Assembly (NCBI GenBank): GCA_020024695.1
Contig: JAHHTK010000015.1
Location: forward strand, 1-20,403
Reading direction: 5' to 3'
Source: Ureaplasma sp.
GTDB taxonomy: Bacteria; Bacillota_I; Bacilli_A; Mycoplasmatales; Mycoplasmoidaceae
Length of the DNA: 20,403 nt
Made by a program: the position numbers and the translations under genes. The notes beneath the pieces are model-generated. The model saw only the letters and a list, made by a program, of their open reading frames with translations, was not told the origin of the DNA and made no database searches. Position 1 is the first letter of the stretch. Each line of letters starts with the position of its first letter. Positions 7,352-19,039 of this stretch are shown here, one piece after another.

Positions 7352-9535
7352 ATGGACTTATTAGTTAAAAACAAATTTGACGAGTTATACAACCTCGCTA
7401 AAAGCAAGAATTATGACGAAAAAAGCTTGCAAATGTTGGAAAAAGGGTTCTTATATGCCAACGAAAAACATAAAGACCAAAAACGGAAAAGTGGCGAACC
7501 TTATATTATTCACCCTTTATCCACCGCTATTTTGTTAGTGGAATGAAACATGGACATTGAAACCGTGGTCGGGGGCTTATTACACGATGTCATTGAAGAC
7601 TGTGAAGTCGATGAAAACGAAATGGTTAATATCTTTGGTGAAAGTATTGTTTCTTTAGTGAAATACGTCACCAAAGTGAGTGCTATTTCTAAAAAGACCC
7701 GAAAAGAAATTGAAGAAGAAAAAAAGATTGAAACTGGCATTACACGGGATGATTCTTATACCATTCAAGTCTTTTTATCCATGAGTAATGACTTACGGGC
7801 AATGATCATTAAATTAGCTGACCGTTTACATAACATGCGAACCATTGGAGCTCTTCCTTATGAAAAACAAGTGCGAATTGCCAATGAAACCTTTGCAATT
7901 TATGCCAACATTGCAGGCCGATTAGGCATGTATGACATCAAGACGGAATTATTGGACCGTTCCTTTGAAGTCATTAATCCTAAAGATTACAATGATGTCA
8001 AAAATAAAATCTTGAAAATGAAAGCAGCTAACGATAGTAAGTGAAAAAATATGAATACTAAGATTGCTAGTTTATTAGAAATTAATAACTTGCAATTTCA
8101 ATTAAAAACCCGTATTAAAGGAATTTATTCTACCTATCGGAAACTCCAACACGGGATTGAATTAAAAGATATTCACGATATTTTTGCCACTCGAATTATT
8201 GTTAACAACCCGATCCAATGCTACCACGTTTTAGGTTTAATTCACTTAAACTTTATGTATTTAAAAGGGGCTTTTAAAGACTATATTTCTCAGCCTAAGG
8301 TCAACTTATACCAATCCATTCACACCACCTTGGTCATGAATAATACCTTATTTGAAATCCAAATTCGGGACGAACGGATGGATACTTTTGCCAAGTTTGG
8401 AGTCGCTTCCCACTGAAAATACAAAGAAAAACCTAACAATGAAATCTTAGCCCAAGCGACTAACGGTTTAATTCGGGACTTCAATAATTCTAAAGACCGT
8501 TCAGTTACTGATATAAAAGAAATTTCCACCTCTAAAATTTTTGATGTTTTATTATTAAATAACAACCAATGATATGTGGTCTCAGACACCTCAACCATTA
8601 TTGATGTGGCTTACCGTTATGATCCTAAATTGTTACCCTATTTAATGAATGCTTATTTAAATGGAATGAAGACCACCTTTGATCAAAAATTAGCCTCAGG
8701 TGACACCATTAAATTAGTCTATACCGATACTTACCCAATGATTAAAAGTAGTTGAATTAATGCCGCTACCAGCCATGTGGCCAAAACCTTTATCAAGGAC
8801 TGTTTAGAAAAAAATATGGCTAATAAACCAGTTTTAGAAAAGTTCTTAGAAGAAGTTAATAATAGTTTAGGGGTGAATAAAGCGAATGATGCTGAAATCT
8901 ATAAACGGTTAGAACAAGAATTCAATTTTAAGACCATGAACCAATGGTGAGACTTGGTCATGACCTGTAAAAATTTAAACGACCTTGATACTAAAAATCA
9001 CTTTATTAACTTCTTTAGTACTAATAAAGAAAAGTACTTAGCAGCTGTTAAATGAATTAAATCGAATGCAGCTAGTTGGGTCATGGGGTCATCCTATTTC
9101 AAACCTATTCAAAACATTTATTTTAATAAACTTGCTTTCCCTGAATGTTGTGTTAAATTGCCAGGCATGGAAGTCATTGGGGTCTTAAAAAGTGGGGTTT
9201 TAAGTGTCCATAATGCCAACTGTCCGAAAGCCAAACTTAAATCCTCCAAACGGGTCGTAATGTGTTGGGATGAAGATGCTTTAATGAACCACCCACGGAA
9301 ATTCTATGCCAAGATTTTAATTGAAGGTCCCTGAACTGAAACCGTCGGTAATCAAATTGCGAAAGTTATTGATAATAAACGGGCAAACCTTGCCAGTTTA
9401 AACATCAACAAGATCAAAAATAACATGACTTACCAAGGGACTATCATTGGCTATTTTAGAGATTTAAACCACTTAAATAGCATTATGATGACCTTGGAAA
9501 CTGATGACATCGTTACAAAATATCAATTGCTATAG
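7352..9535 (+). CDS. rel: Bifunctional (p)ppGpp synthetase/hydrolase Rel (RSH family)
   Basis: Makes and degrades the stringent-response alarmone (p)ppGpp. The 727-residue product carries all long-RSH domains. The HD hydrolase domain shows HP in YIIHPLSTA, H78-D79 in LLHDVIED, and LADRLHNMRT. The synthetase domain shows RIKGIYSTYRKLQ, DIFATR, FKDYISQPK, YQSIHT (320-325) and E335 in EIQIR. A TGS domain follows (about 390-460), then helices, the zinc-finger/CC domain (C599-C600 with a later HNANCP) and a C-terminal ACT domain. Both active sites look intact, though RFKDY has become AFKDY and NGYQS has become NLYQS. Numerous TGA codons are Trp; QWW uses TGG and TGA side by side. The ATG has only a weak GTGGGA upstream. 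It is divergent from secDF and is followed directly by the pyrG promoter. Confidence 0.95.
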
Positions 9536-9563
9536 TTGATATTTAAGATAAAAAAGATATAAT
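9536..9563 (+). promoter_or_regulatory. Promoter of pyrG-hisS-aspS
   Basis: TTGATA (9536-9541) starts immediately after the rel stop codon and is followed after 16 bp by a perfect TATAAT (9558-9563). Transcription from about 9570 gives a 30-nt leader containing AAAGGA before the pyrG ATG. It is the strongest promoter match in the window, so pyrG, hisS and aspS can be expressed apart from rel. The start of the RNA has no G-rich tract like that used for CTP attenuation of pyrG in Bacillus. Confidence 0.75.
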
Positions 9564-9599
9564 CACGTGTTATTGATTACTGATATTAAAAGGATAACT

Positions 9600-11141
9600 A
9601 TGAAAACTAAATTTATCTTCATTACGGGTGGGGTTTATTCTTCGCTTGGCAAAGGCATTACTGCCAGTTCCATTGGCTGTTTATTAAAAGAATATGGGTT
9701 TAAAGTCACCCACCAAAAACTTGATCCATACTTAAATGTTGATAGTCGCAACATCTCACCATACCAACATGGTGAAAACTTCATTACCGACGATGGAGCG
9801 ATTGGGGACCTTGACTTAGGCAACTATGAACGGTTCTCTAGAACTAACTTGACCCATTTCTCAACCGTCACTAGTGGAAAAATTTATTGAGAAGTTTTAA
9901 ACAATGAACGAGCAAATAAATATGCTGGCAAAACAATCCAAGTGGTGCCACATATTACCGATGCCGTGGCTGACAAACTTTATGGGATTGCTGAATTAAC
10001 CAAAGCTGATTTTGTTATCGTAGAAATCGGCGGTACCATCGGGGATATTGAATCTAACCCTTTCATTGAAGCGATTGCTCGGTTTGCGCTTGGCTATGGC
10101 AAAGAAAATGTCATGTTCGCCCATTGTTGTCCCCTTATCTCGATTGCCACAGTGCATGGCGAACTCAAAACCAAACCAACCCAACATAGTGTCAAGAACT
10201 TACGGGGCATGGGGATTAATCCCGACATCTTATTTTTAAGAAGCAGTGTCGCTGTCGATAATGAAACCAAAGAAAAATTAGCCTGATCATGTGCAATTCC
10301 TTACGAAAATATCTTTATCTGTGCTGATGTTGATAGTGTTTATTTCTTACCTTTTAATTTAAATCAACAAAACATTATTCAAACCATTACTAAATATTTC
10401 AAAATTAACAAGAAATTGATTCCTGCAGGGGATTGAAACAATTTCTTAGCTCAAATTAATAATGCTAACCAACATGTCTTAAATGTCGGCTTAGTCGGTC
10501 AATACATTGAATTACATGATGCTTATTTATCCTTAATTGAAGCCTTAGACTTGGCTGGTTATGAAAATAAAGCCAAAATCAAATTCCATTACATTCAAGC
10601 TAATAATTTAACCGATAAAAATATTGCTGAAGCTTTATCAGGCTTAGATGGAATTGTTATTGGCAATAGTGAGGCATATAGTCAATTAAGTGGTGAAAAA
10701 ATAACCATTGACTATTGTTTAACCCATCAGTTACCAATTTTAGGGATTGACAGTGGCTTTGATGCTGCTTGTGAATATGTCTTAAACAAACATAACATCC
10801 ATGATGGCATCTTTAAGAGTTGTGATTTAAGAGTGGGTGATAGTGAATCACAATTAATTAAAAATTCACTTTTAGCTCATATTTATAAAATGCCAGCTAT
10901 TCATGAACGTCATTATGCTTGACATGTCTTCAATCCTGAATATGTCAGTGTGATTGAAAATGATGATCAATTTGAAATTGGAGCCGTCAGTGGTTTCAAT
11001 GACCATTACCTTGATGGGTTATGTGTTAAAGCTGATCAACATCCATTTGCTTGCTTTGTTAACTACCGTCCTGAATATGTTTCCAAACCAGGCAATGTCG
11101 ATGCTCTCATGAGTGCTTTTATTAAAACCTTAATTAAATAA
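9600..11141 (+). CDS. pyrG: CTP synthase with a degenerate glutaminase domain
   Basis: Aminates UTP to CTP using ATP. The N-terminal synthase domain is well kept: GGVYSSLGKG (P-loop), DPYLNVD, SPYQHGE, GDLDLGNYERF, EIGGTIGDIES and GELKTKPTQHS. The C-terminal class I glutamine amidotransferase domain (from about 290) is present in full length but its active site is lost. The nucleophile motif GICLG reads GIDSG, with Asp384 in place of Cys; the oxyanion motif PGGFGxRG reads IGNSEAYS (354-361); and the FHPEF motif reads YRPEY, with Arg490 in place of His, though Glu492 remains. The 513-residue length is slightly short. The enzyme should therefore use free ammonia only. ATG follows AAAGGA; hisS follows closely. 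Three separate motif losses in an otherwise intact frame make a sequencing error unlikely. Confidence 0.95.
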
Positions 11142-11176
11142 TCTAAATGAAACAAGAAATACAAGAAAGAAGTCTT

Positions 11177-12439
11177 ATGAACTATAGTAAACCTCGTGGA
11201 ACAACTGATAATTACGGTGAGAAATTAGCCAAATTTGACGGGTTAAGAGATGTCTTACTGTTAATTGGTTCTTTATATAATTACAACCGTATCCAAACCC
11301 CAACCTTTGAACACTTAGAAGTCTTTACCAAAGCCGTCGGTGACACTAGTGATATTGTCAACAAAGAACTTTATGTCTTTAAAGACAAAAGTGACCGTGT
11401 TTTAGCATTAAGACCAGAAGGGACCGCAGGGGCCATTCGGGCATATGTAGAAAACAAAATGTGAGCCAATACCAATGGTCCAGTTAAACTTTGTTATTTT
11501 GAAAACTTATTCCGTTATGAACGCCCACAAGCTGGCCGTATGCGTGAATTCCACCAATTTGGGGTTGAATTAATCGGAGCTAAATCCTATTTAGATGATG
11601 TAGAAGTCATTGCTTTTGCTAACAACATCTTAAATTCATTACACTTAGATAACTACACCTTAGAAATTAATAACATCGGAGGCTTAGCTTCAAGAAAGAA
11701 ATGAATTGAAGAACTCCAAGTTTATTTTGAACCTTATAAAGATCAATTAAGTGAAATTAGCCAAGCTCGTTTAGCTAAGAATCCATTACGAATCTTAGAT
11801 GATAAAGTTGATGGCCAATTAGACTTTGTCAAAAACGCACCTAAGTTATCTAAATATTTAAGTGATGAAGAAAACCTTTATTTCAAAAACATTTTAACTG
11901 CCCTTGATTTAATGCACATCCCTTACCAAGTAAATGAAAACTTAGTCAGAGGGTTAGACTATTACACTGGAGTGGTCTTTGAATTTGTGTCGCACTCCAA
12001 AGCCTTAATTGGACAATCCACCATCATTGGGGGTGGCCGTTATGGTGAATTAGTCAAACAAACCGGTGGGCCTGATCTTGAAGGAATCGGATTCGGTTTA
12101 GGAGTCGAAAGAATCTTAGTTGCTTTAGATGATGCTGGTATCGATTTATCTAATTCCAAATGTTTAGATGTTTATATTGGGGCAACTAATAACAGTGGTT
12201 ATTTATATGGCCTTGAATTAGCCTTGTGATTAAGAAACATGGGCTATAAAGTTGATTTAAACTATGAATTAGTCAAAAAAGACAAGTGTGCTCGCCAAGC
12301 CATTCGGAGCCAAGCAAAAGCTTTTATTTGAATTGAACCCGACAATGTCATTAATAAAACCGTTTCTATTGAATTATTAAAATCCAACCAACGGGCTGTC
12401 ATCCCTTTTGCTGAACTTAAAACTTGATTAGAAAAATAA
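11177..12439 (+). CDS. hisS: Histidine-tRNA ligase
   Basis: Charges tRNA-His with histidine. This class II synthetase shows PRGTTD near the N terminus, motif 2 (LFRYERPQAGRMREFHQFGVE region), the histidine-binding RGLDYYTG, GGGRYGELV, motif 3 GFGLGVERI, and a C-terminal anticodon-binding domain (from LDVYIGATN). I chose the ATG at 11177 (420 residues) because it places PRGT a few residues from the N terminus, as usual, and AAGAAAGAAG precedes it. An in-frame ATG at 11147, six bases after the pyrG stop, would add ten residues but has no ribosome binding site; translational coupling from pyrG could use it. aspS begins 11 bases after the stop. In-frame TGA codons encode Trp. All key motifs are present. 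Confidence 0.95.
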
Positions 12440-12450
12440 AAGGAATTTTT

Positions 12451-14205
12451 ATGCAACGTACTTACATTAAAAATATCAATGAACAATTAGTTAATCACCA
12501 AGTTTTAGTTAAAGGATGAGTTAAAAAGATTCGTAAGTTAGGTTCGTTAATCTTTTTAGATGTCGCTGATAATACTTCCCGTGTCCAAGTGGTCTTTGAT
12601 GAAAACAGTGACCATGACCAATTTGAAAAATTAACTGGGTTAACCCGTGAATCAGTCGTGGGAATCACTGGGACAGTTTCATTAAGAAAAACAGCTAATC
12701 CGAATTTAGATACTGGAGCAATTGAAATTATTCACCCAAGCTTAGAAATTTATTCCATTGCCAAAACTACTCCCTTAATCATTGAAAATGAAACTGATGC
12801 TCTTGAAGATGTTCGAATGGAATACCGTTACTTAGACTTAAGACGTCCTAATATTCACAATAACTTAGTTTTCCGTTCCAAAGTCGCTCAAGCCTTTCGT
12901 ACTTGATTAGATGCTCATGACTTTGTAGAAGTAGAAACCCCAATCTTAGCTAAACCAACTCCTGAAGGAGCACGGGACTATTTAGTTCCTAGTCGGGTTA
13001 ATAAGGGTAGTTTCTATGCTTTACCTCAAAGTCCCCAAATCTTTAAACAATTATTAATGGTCGCTGGCATGGACCGTTATTTCCAAATTGTCAAATGTTT
13101 CCGTGATGAAGACTTACGAAGTGACCGTCAACCTGAATTCACTCAAGTAGACTTAGAAATGTCATTTATGAGTGAACAAGAAATTCAAGACTTAGTCGAA
13201 CAATTATTAACCTATGTCTTTAAAAAGACTTTAAATGTCGATTTAAAAACTCCATTTATGCGAATGCAATATGATGTGGCTATGGAAAAATATGGAGTGG
13301 ATAAACCTGACTTAAGATTTGGATTAGAATTAGAAAACGTTACCGCTGCTTTCAAAGATTCTAACTTTAAAATCTTTGCTAATGCTATCCATAATAACCA
13401 AGTCGTCAAAGCGATTTTTGTAAACGACAAGTTATTAACTAAACAAGAAATCAGTGGCCTTGAAAAATATGCTAAGGATATGAAAGCCAAGGGTTTAGCG
13501 TGAGTTCATGTTGAAAACCAAACCTTAACCAACGGTTCAATTGCTAAAGTTATTGAACCTGAAATTATTCACAAATTAGCAATTGATCATAATATGGCAA
13601 CAGGAACTATCTTATTTGTAGCTGATAGTGTAGAAACTACTAATGCAGCCTTAGGAATTGTCCGTAACCAATTAGGTAGTTTATTAAACTTAAAAGATGG
13701 CAAAGATTTCCGTTTCTTATGAGTCGTGGATTGACCATTATTTGAATACGACCAAGAAACTGATACTTATCATGCTGCTCACCACCCATTTACTTCACCA
13801 TCTAAAGAAACTCTTGCAACCTTTGATACTGATAAGCAACATGCCCGTGCTATTGCATATGACATCGTGTTAAACGGGGTTGAATTAGGAGGTGGTAGTA
13901 TTCGGATTACTAACACTGACGTTCAACAACGCATGTTTAAAGCCATAGGAATGACTAACCAAGAAGCAACTACTAAATTCGGTTATTTATTAGACGCTTT
14001 CAGTTATGGGGTGCCACCTCATGGCGGGTTAGCGTTCGGACTTGACCGTTTAGTTTCTTTAATGTTAGACTTACCAAACATTAAAGAAGTCATCGCTTTC
14101 CCTAAAAATGCCTCCGCTTTTGATCCAATGTTAAAAGCTCCAAGTGCTGTGGACCAAGCTAGTCTTGATGAATTAGCCATCGCTTTAAACCCTCATCAAA
14201 AATAA
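12451..14205 (+). CDS. aspS: Aspartate-tRNA ligase
   Basis: Charges tRNA-Asp with aspartate. The 584-residue product has the usual bacterial AspRS architecture: an N-terminal OB-fold anticodon-binding domain (about 1-105, QVLVKGWVKKIRKLGSLIFL), YRYLDLRR before the catalytic core, motif 2 (FRDEDLRSDRQPEFTQVDLE), the bacterial GAD insertion (about 275-400) and motif 3 (GLAFGLDRLVSLML). The ATG follows AAAAGGA, which overlaps the hisS stop, so the two are translated as a pair, an arrangement common in Gram-positive bacteria. A terminator lies 24 bases after the stop and ends the rel/pyrG/hisS/aspS unit. Whether it also charges tRNA-Asn (non-discriminating form) cannot be judged here. Intact. Confidence 0.97.
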
Positions 14206-14228
14206 TTAAAAGCATAAAAAATAATTAA

Positions 14229-14253
14229 AAGTAGGTCTTAGACTTACTTTTTT
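14229..14253 (+). terminator. Terminator of pyrG-hisS-aspS
   Basis: AAGTAGGTC and GACTTACTT form a stem (one G-U pair) around a 3-nt loop, followed by six T residues. It sits 24 bases after the aspS stop and separates the synthetase operon from the next plus-strand gene. Confidence 0.8.
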
Positions 14254-14291
14254 ATCTATTCAAAAGCTAAATAATTTAAAATAAATAAAAT

Positions 14292-15974
14292 ATGGAATGC
14301 TTTCGTAATTACCAACCAAGTATCTCTGGTCCCCGTACTATTACCAGAAACCAACAACAAGAATTAGTGAAGTTCAATTTTAAAGTTGCTTTAAAATTGT
14401 TCTTCTCTAATCAGTTTTCCATTATCTATACGTTAACCAATTTCTTCTTACCCTTCTTTTTATGTTTAATCGGAAGTTGTATTAAACCCAACGGGGTCTT
14501 AATTGTAATTGTAATTGGGTTAACGTCATCTTTTTATACCATCTTTAACCAACTAGCAATGGTTTTAAGTCAGATTCTATCCCGACGGGTCATTAAAGAG
14601 TTTCGGAACCCGTTGTTTCCAGCTCATGATTTATCCAGTCGCTTCCGTGGGGCTTTAATCAACGTCTCTTTAATTGTCGGGGTTATTTATGGCTTGATTA
14701 TGGCAGGGTTGTTTATGTTATCAGCAGGGTTATATACCCACTATATTTCTATCTATAAGAATTTACAACCCGCTGGCGATTATGCTTGAATCCTGGTAGC
14801 TTCATTATTACCAACTATCTTTTTAGTGTATATTAATGACATCTTGTTAGTAGAAATTTATTTAAACTATGGGAATGTGCGAAGTGTCATTGTCTTATTA
14901 AGTCAATACTTTTTAAGATTAGTGTTAGTGACTTTATTTTCATTAAATACCAATATCGGGATTCTCGGGATTGGGTTAGGGATGATGGGCTCATCACTCT
15001 TTGATCTGTTTGTCGATATCTTAATGATTTCTAATAAGGCCAATATCTTTAAGGTAGATAAACTCATCTTAAAGATTAATTTAAGAGAAGATTTAATGAT
15101 GAGTTGAATCTATATCTTAAGATTTTTGTTTGGCTATATTGCTAAAAGTATCATGGTCTTAATTACTGGAATTGCGACCTCTACAGCTAATAAAGATGTC
15201 TATGCGACCATGATTATTGCTCGGATTATTTGATATAACATCTTGTTCTCAGGGGGCTGGTTTGCTGATGCGTGTGTGTTACAAACCGCTCTTTATAAAC
15301 TGATGTATTGACATGACCGTATCTTCCCATTAAACTATGCCTCGTTAATGAAATTCAACTTGGTGCTAGGGGCTTTTCTAGAATTCTTTACCTTAATGGG
15401 ATTTGGGTTCTTAGTGCCTGATATTGCCCAAGTGTATATCCAAAACTTACCAATTGATTTAAATGGGAATGTCTCAGAAAGTTTTCAATTAGTCACAAAA
15501 TGAAGTATCAACAGTATGATGAACATCCCTTTAACTGATGCTGGTAGTCACATTGCTTCTTATGTCCAAGGTGGTAGTTATACCATGATTTATTTAGGGG
15601 CTTTTGTTTGATTATATGCAATGGGGAAATTAGGAACCTTAACGCCTTATACAATTGCTCACCCACGAAAAACTGATATTTATGTTTCATATATCTCATC
15701 ACCCTTAGTCGTGATTACTATCATTACCTCATTAATGCTCACCAAAGGGATTACTACGGGCTTTTGATCGTATTTACAAGGGTTTACTTTCCCGTTAATG
15801 TTTGTCGCTTTAATTCTCTTTATTATCGGATTAACAGATGCCATTAGTCTTTTAAAATATTTAAGATCACCCTTATGATTAGACCGCTTCAATCATTATG
15901 AAACAACTAACCCCATCATGTATAAGAAATGACATTTCGGGGAATACTTACGAAAACAATTATCTAGTTTATAA
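14292..15974 (+). CDS. Multi-pass membrane protein, MATE-like transporter candidate
   Basis: A 560-residue integral membrane protein with about 12 hydrophobic helices, the first at about 38-60, arranged in two halves with a short cytoplasmic N terminus. Segments such as LTSSFYTIFNQLAMVLSQIL in TM2 and the 12-helix layout resemble MATE/flippase-type exporters, but no diagnostic motif is present and the assignment is tentative. The ATG at 14292 has no ribosome binding site; a promoter must lie in the 38 bases after the preceding terminator (TAAAAT at 14277-14282 is the only candidate), so the mRNA is probably nearly leaderless. pncB follows after 14 bases with no terminator, so the two are one operon. 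The pairing with a nicotinate-using enzyme makes uptake of nicotinate or a related vitamin one possible role, a guess from context only. Confidence 0.75.
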
Positions 15975-15988
15975 TAAGATATTACATT

Positions 15989-17065
15989 ATGAAAAAGAAT
16001 AATCTAACAACAACCAACATTAAATATCACTTTGATCTTAAAGGACTAAAAAAAGGAAACTATTCCTCCCAATACTTTTTAAAAACCCAACAGATTTTAA
16101 AAAGTTATCCTCAACAAATTTCAGTTTTACAGTTTGCTATCTTAAATGAGGGTGAATTTGTAGTCGCTGGGATTAGTGAGGTTGTGTCGCTTTTAAAACA
16201 AGTCCTGCCTCGCAAAATCTTTAAGCGTTTAAAGATTTATGGGCAAGTGGATGGATCAATCATTAAGGGCAAAACAGGTCTTTTATACATTGAAGGCTAT
16301 TATGGTGATATTTGCATGTATGAAAATATCATTGATGGGATTCTTAACGAACGGATTGGGGTGGCCACTAAAGCTAAAGCTTTAGTAGACCAATTAGCAC
16401 CTCATCAAGAAATTATTTATATGGCTGATCGCAACAATGACTATTGCAGTCAAGCAGGAAATGGGTTAGCTGCCTATTTAGGTGGGATTCGCAAATTCTC
16501 GACTAAACAGAACTTAGCCTATGTTTCTCAGATTGACCATCAGGCCTGAGATGTGGGAACCATGCCCCATGCCTTGATTCAACAGTTTGGTGGGGACTTA
16601 AATGCGGCTGTCAAGGCCTATTTAAAGACATTTAAGCACCAAAAAGCGATTGCTCTACTAGATTATCATAATGATGTGATTCAAGCGTTAAATGACATTC
16701 AACCGTTGTTAGGCCAACTTTATGGGGTTCGCTTAGATACTTCCAGACTTTTGGTGGATAAAAGTTTGGTATCTCAAAATCTTGCTGGAGTTAATAACCA
16801 GATGGTGGCTTTAGTTCGCCACTGGTTAGATAATCACCAAGCCCAACACGTTAAGATTATTGTTAGCTCTGGCATTGATGATCATAAAATCCAGTTATTT
16901 AACCAAACAACTATTAAACCTGATGTCTTTGGAGTCGGAGGATTCTTTCTTTCCTCAATCTTAAACATTACAGCTGATTTAGTAAAACGTAACCACCACA
17001 ATGAAGCTAAACAAGGTCGGTTCTGTTTCATTGAATATGAAAAAGAACTAAAATTATATAAATAA
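15989..17065 (+). CDS. pncB: Nicotinate phosphoribosyltransferase
   Basis: Joins nicotinate to PRPP to give nicotinate mononucleotide, the first step of NAD salvage; mollicutes take up the vitamin because they cannot make NAD from scratch. The 358-residue product shows the family features: an N-terminal domain with EGEFVVAGI and the TGLLYIEGYYGD region, KAKALVD, then the barrel with GTMPHALIQQFGGD, VRLDTS, KIIVSSGID and the phosphate-binding FGVGG near the C terminus. One Trp (QAWDVG) is TGA and another (RHWLDN) is TGG. Start ATG has no ribosome binding site and lies 14 bases after the membrane-protein stop, implying cotranscription and perhaps coupling. It ends at a bidirectional terminator. 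It matches the shorter, roughly 340-370-residue form of the family. Confidence 0.92.
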
Positions 17066-17068
17066 CAA

Positions 17069-17108
17069 AAATACCATTTAGGAAACGTGAGCATCCTAAG
17101 TGGTATTT
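17069..17108. terminator. Bidirectional terminator between pncB and the helicase gene
   Basis: AAATACCATTTAGGA (17069-17083) pairs with TCCTAAGTGGTATTT (17094-17108), 15 bp with one G-U or C-A, around a 10-nt loop. T-rich tracts follow on both strands (TTTGTTTAC to the right, TTTTTGTTATTT to the left). It lies between two converging genes, three bases from each stop codon region, and insulates the core operon from the helicase module. Confidence 0.85.
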
Positions 17109-17110
17109 GT

Positions 17111-19039
17111 TTACTTATCAGTTTCTGACTTAACATTTAACTTATCATAAATTTCATTCAAGAAAGTGTTGGAATTATTATTTTCACGTGAAACAGAAAT
17201 GTCATGTGAATTAATAATTTCATTCATAGCATCTTCTTTATCTTTTAAAGCGTCAAAAATAACGCTTTCAATTTCACTATTATGATTTTCAGTCTTGAAA
17301 TAATAATAGTTAGTTTGGACGTCAGGTCCAATTCCAAGTCGGTGAATCCGATCTCTTGATTGCAACATGTGAGTAAGATTGTAAGAATAGTCAACATAAA
17401 TAGCATCATGACAATTTTTGTGCAATGAAACAGATTCAGCAATCGTTTGTGGATTAGCAATTAACACCCTGATTTCATTATTTTGAAATCTTTTGATTAT
17501 TTCATTTCTTTTGTCAGTAGCGACACTACCATTAATAATTTCACAACTAGTGAATTTTGAAATTAATTCTTTTAATTGTTCCATTGGAGAAATAAATATC
17601 GTTCAAACTAAAACGTTTTTATTTTCCTGAACTAATTTTTTTACTAATTCAACAACTGTTTTAATTTTTGTGGGAACTTTAATTCTCTCTGCAATAGCTT
17701 TTATTTCTTCATTATTAATTGGCACTACGTCTTGATTTGTAGTTTGATCATCTGTTTCTTCATCACCAAATAATGTGCAATCAATTTCTCTACTTAACTC
17801 CTGTGGACAAGAAAGCACTTGTAATAACCGAACAATCATCCCAAATGGCATATCAGCATATAATTCTTTAATTTTTAAATATAGTGTTTTTTCATCATCA
17901 CTAAGTTTGTAACTAACAATATGATTTTCATTTGGTTTTGGAACATTTAAATCATCTTTGGTAGTTCTAATAAAAAATGGAAACATTTTGCTTTTAAATT
18001 GTCTAACGAAATTAATATCCTCATTAGTCTTATTAGTCAAATCATTTAAATGAAATTTAAATAATTCATCGTAATATTCACCTCCTATAATATTTAACAT
18101 ATTATAGGCATCATCATAACCATTAGGTAATGGAGTTCCTGTTAATAAGACCCGATAACGGGAATCATTTAATACACCAAGGCAAGCACTAGCCCATTTA
18201 CCATGGGGATTTTTAATTTTATGGGATTCATCAAATACTAATAATGTTCTAACGTCAATTACAGACGAAATAAATTTTTTGTTTTTTTCAACCGATTCAT
18301 AATTGAATATTGCCATGTCAAATTTTTTTAAATTTATTTTTAATCGGTCATCGCCTAATGTTGATAAATATTTTTTATTTTTTTGAATATTGGCAATGCT
18401 TAATACAAGTGGTTTTTTTCTAAAACATGCTTCATATTCGTCACATCAAGCTAAATAACAACTTTTGGGACCAATAATAACAATGTTATCTACAATATTT
18501 TTATCTCTCAAATATCCAAATAAACCAAGAATAGTAGATGTTTTGCCTGAACCTGGCACAGAAAAATTAGCGGATCTTTCAACTTTATAAGCAAAATAAG
18601 CATTTTTAAGTTGAAAGGCGTTTAATTTTCGGTGTTCAAATAATGTATCTAGGTGTTTTTTAAAATCAATAAAGTCTTTTGTTACAGTAAAATCTTCATC
18701 TTTAATTTTTCTACCAGAAATAACAATTCTTTCTCAATCTGTTTTATATTTTGTAGTTAATTTTGAAAGATTATAACCAGTTGAAATAATAGCTTTCCGA
18801 TGATATTGGCTGCAAATTGACTTATAAATTTGATAAATTTCGCTATTTTTTAGACTATGAGCGTCTAAATATATCTTTCCATTTTCAAATGTCAATGATT
18901 TTGTCTTTAATAAAATGGATAAATATTGTTCCTTGCGTCTCAACATTTCATAAGAATCGATTTCTTTAAAATAAGATCCATCTATAATGAACAATTTATT
19001 TGTATCGTCATAATTCAAAATAATTGTTTCTTTCATCAT
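17111..19039 (-). CDS. SNF2-family DNA helicase/translocase, probable defence-island component
   Basis: A 642-residue superfamily 2 ATPase, intact when TGA is Trp. After an unassigned N-terminal region (1-140) come SANFSVPGSGKTST (Walker A, 161-167), the DESH box (270-273, motif II), LLTGTP (298-303, motif III), and, in the second RecA lobe, IANPQTIAESVSLHKNCHDA (motif V) and QSRDRIHRLG (560-569, motif VI). QxxDRIHRLG is typical of SNF2 proteins, which move along DNA and displace bound protein; the FSVPGSGKT form is one I associate with SNF2 proteins of restriction and anti-phage loci. The first ATG follows AAAGGTG. It is divergent from the ParB-like gene, 216 bp apart, and convergent with pncB. 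The coding is visibly more AT-rich than the core genes. It mixes TGA and TGG for Trp, so it is adapted to this code. Function is inferred. Confidence 0.85.

Noticed and set aside
9536..9599. CTP-dependent attenuation of pyrG as in Bacillus
   Set aside because: The predicted transcript start has no GGGC-type slippage tract and no leader terminator hairpin.
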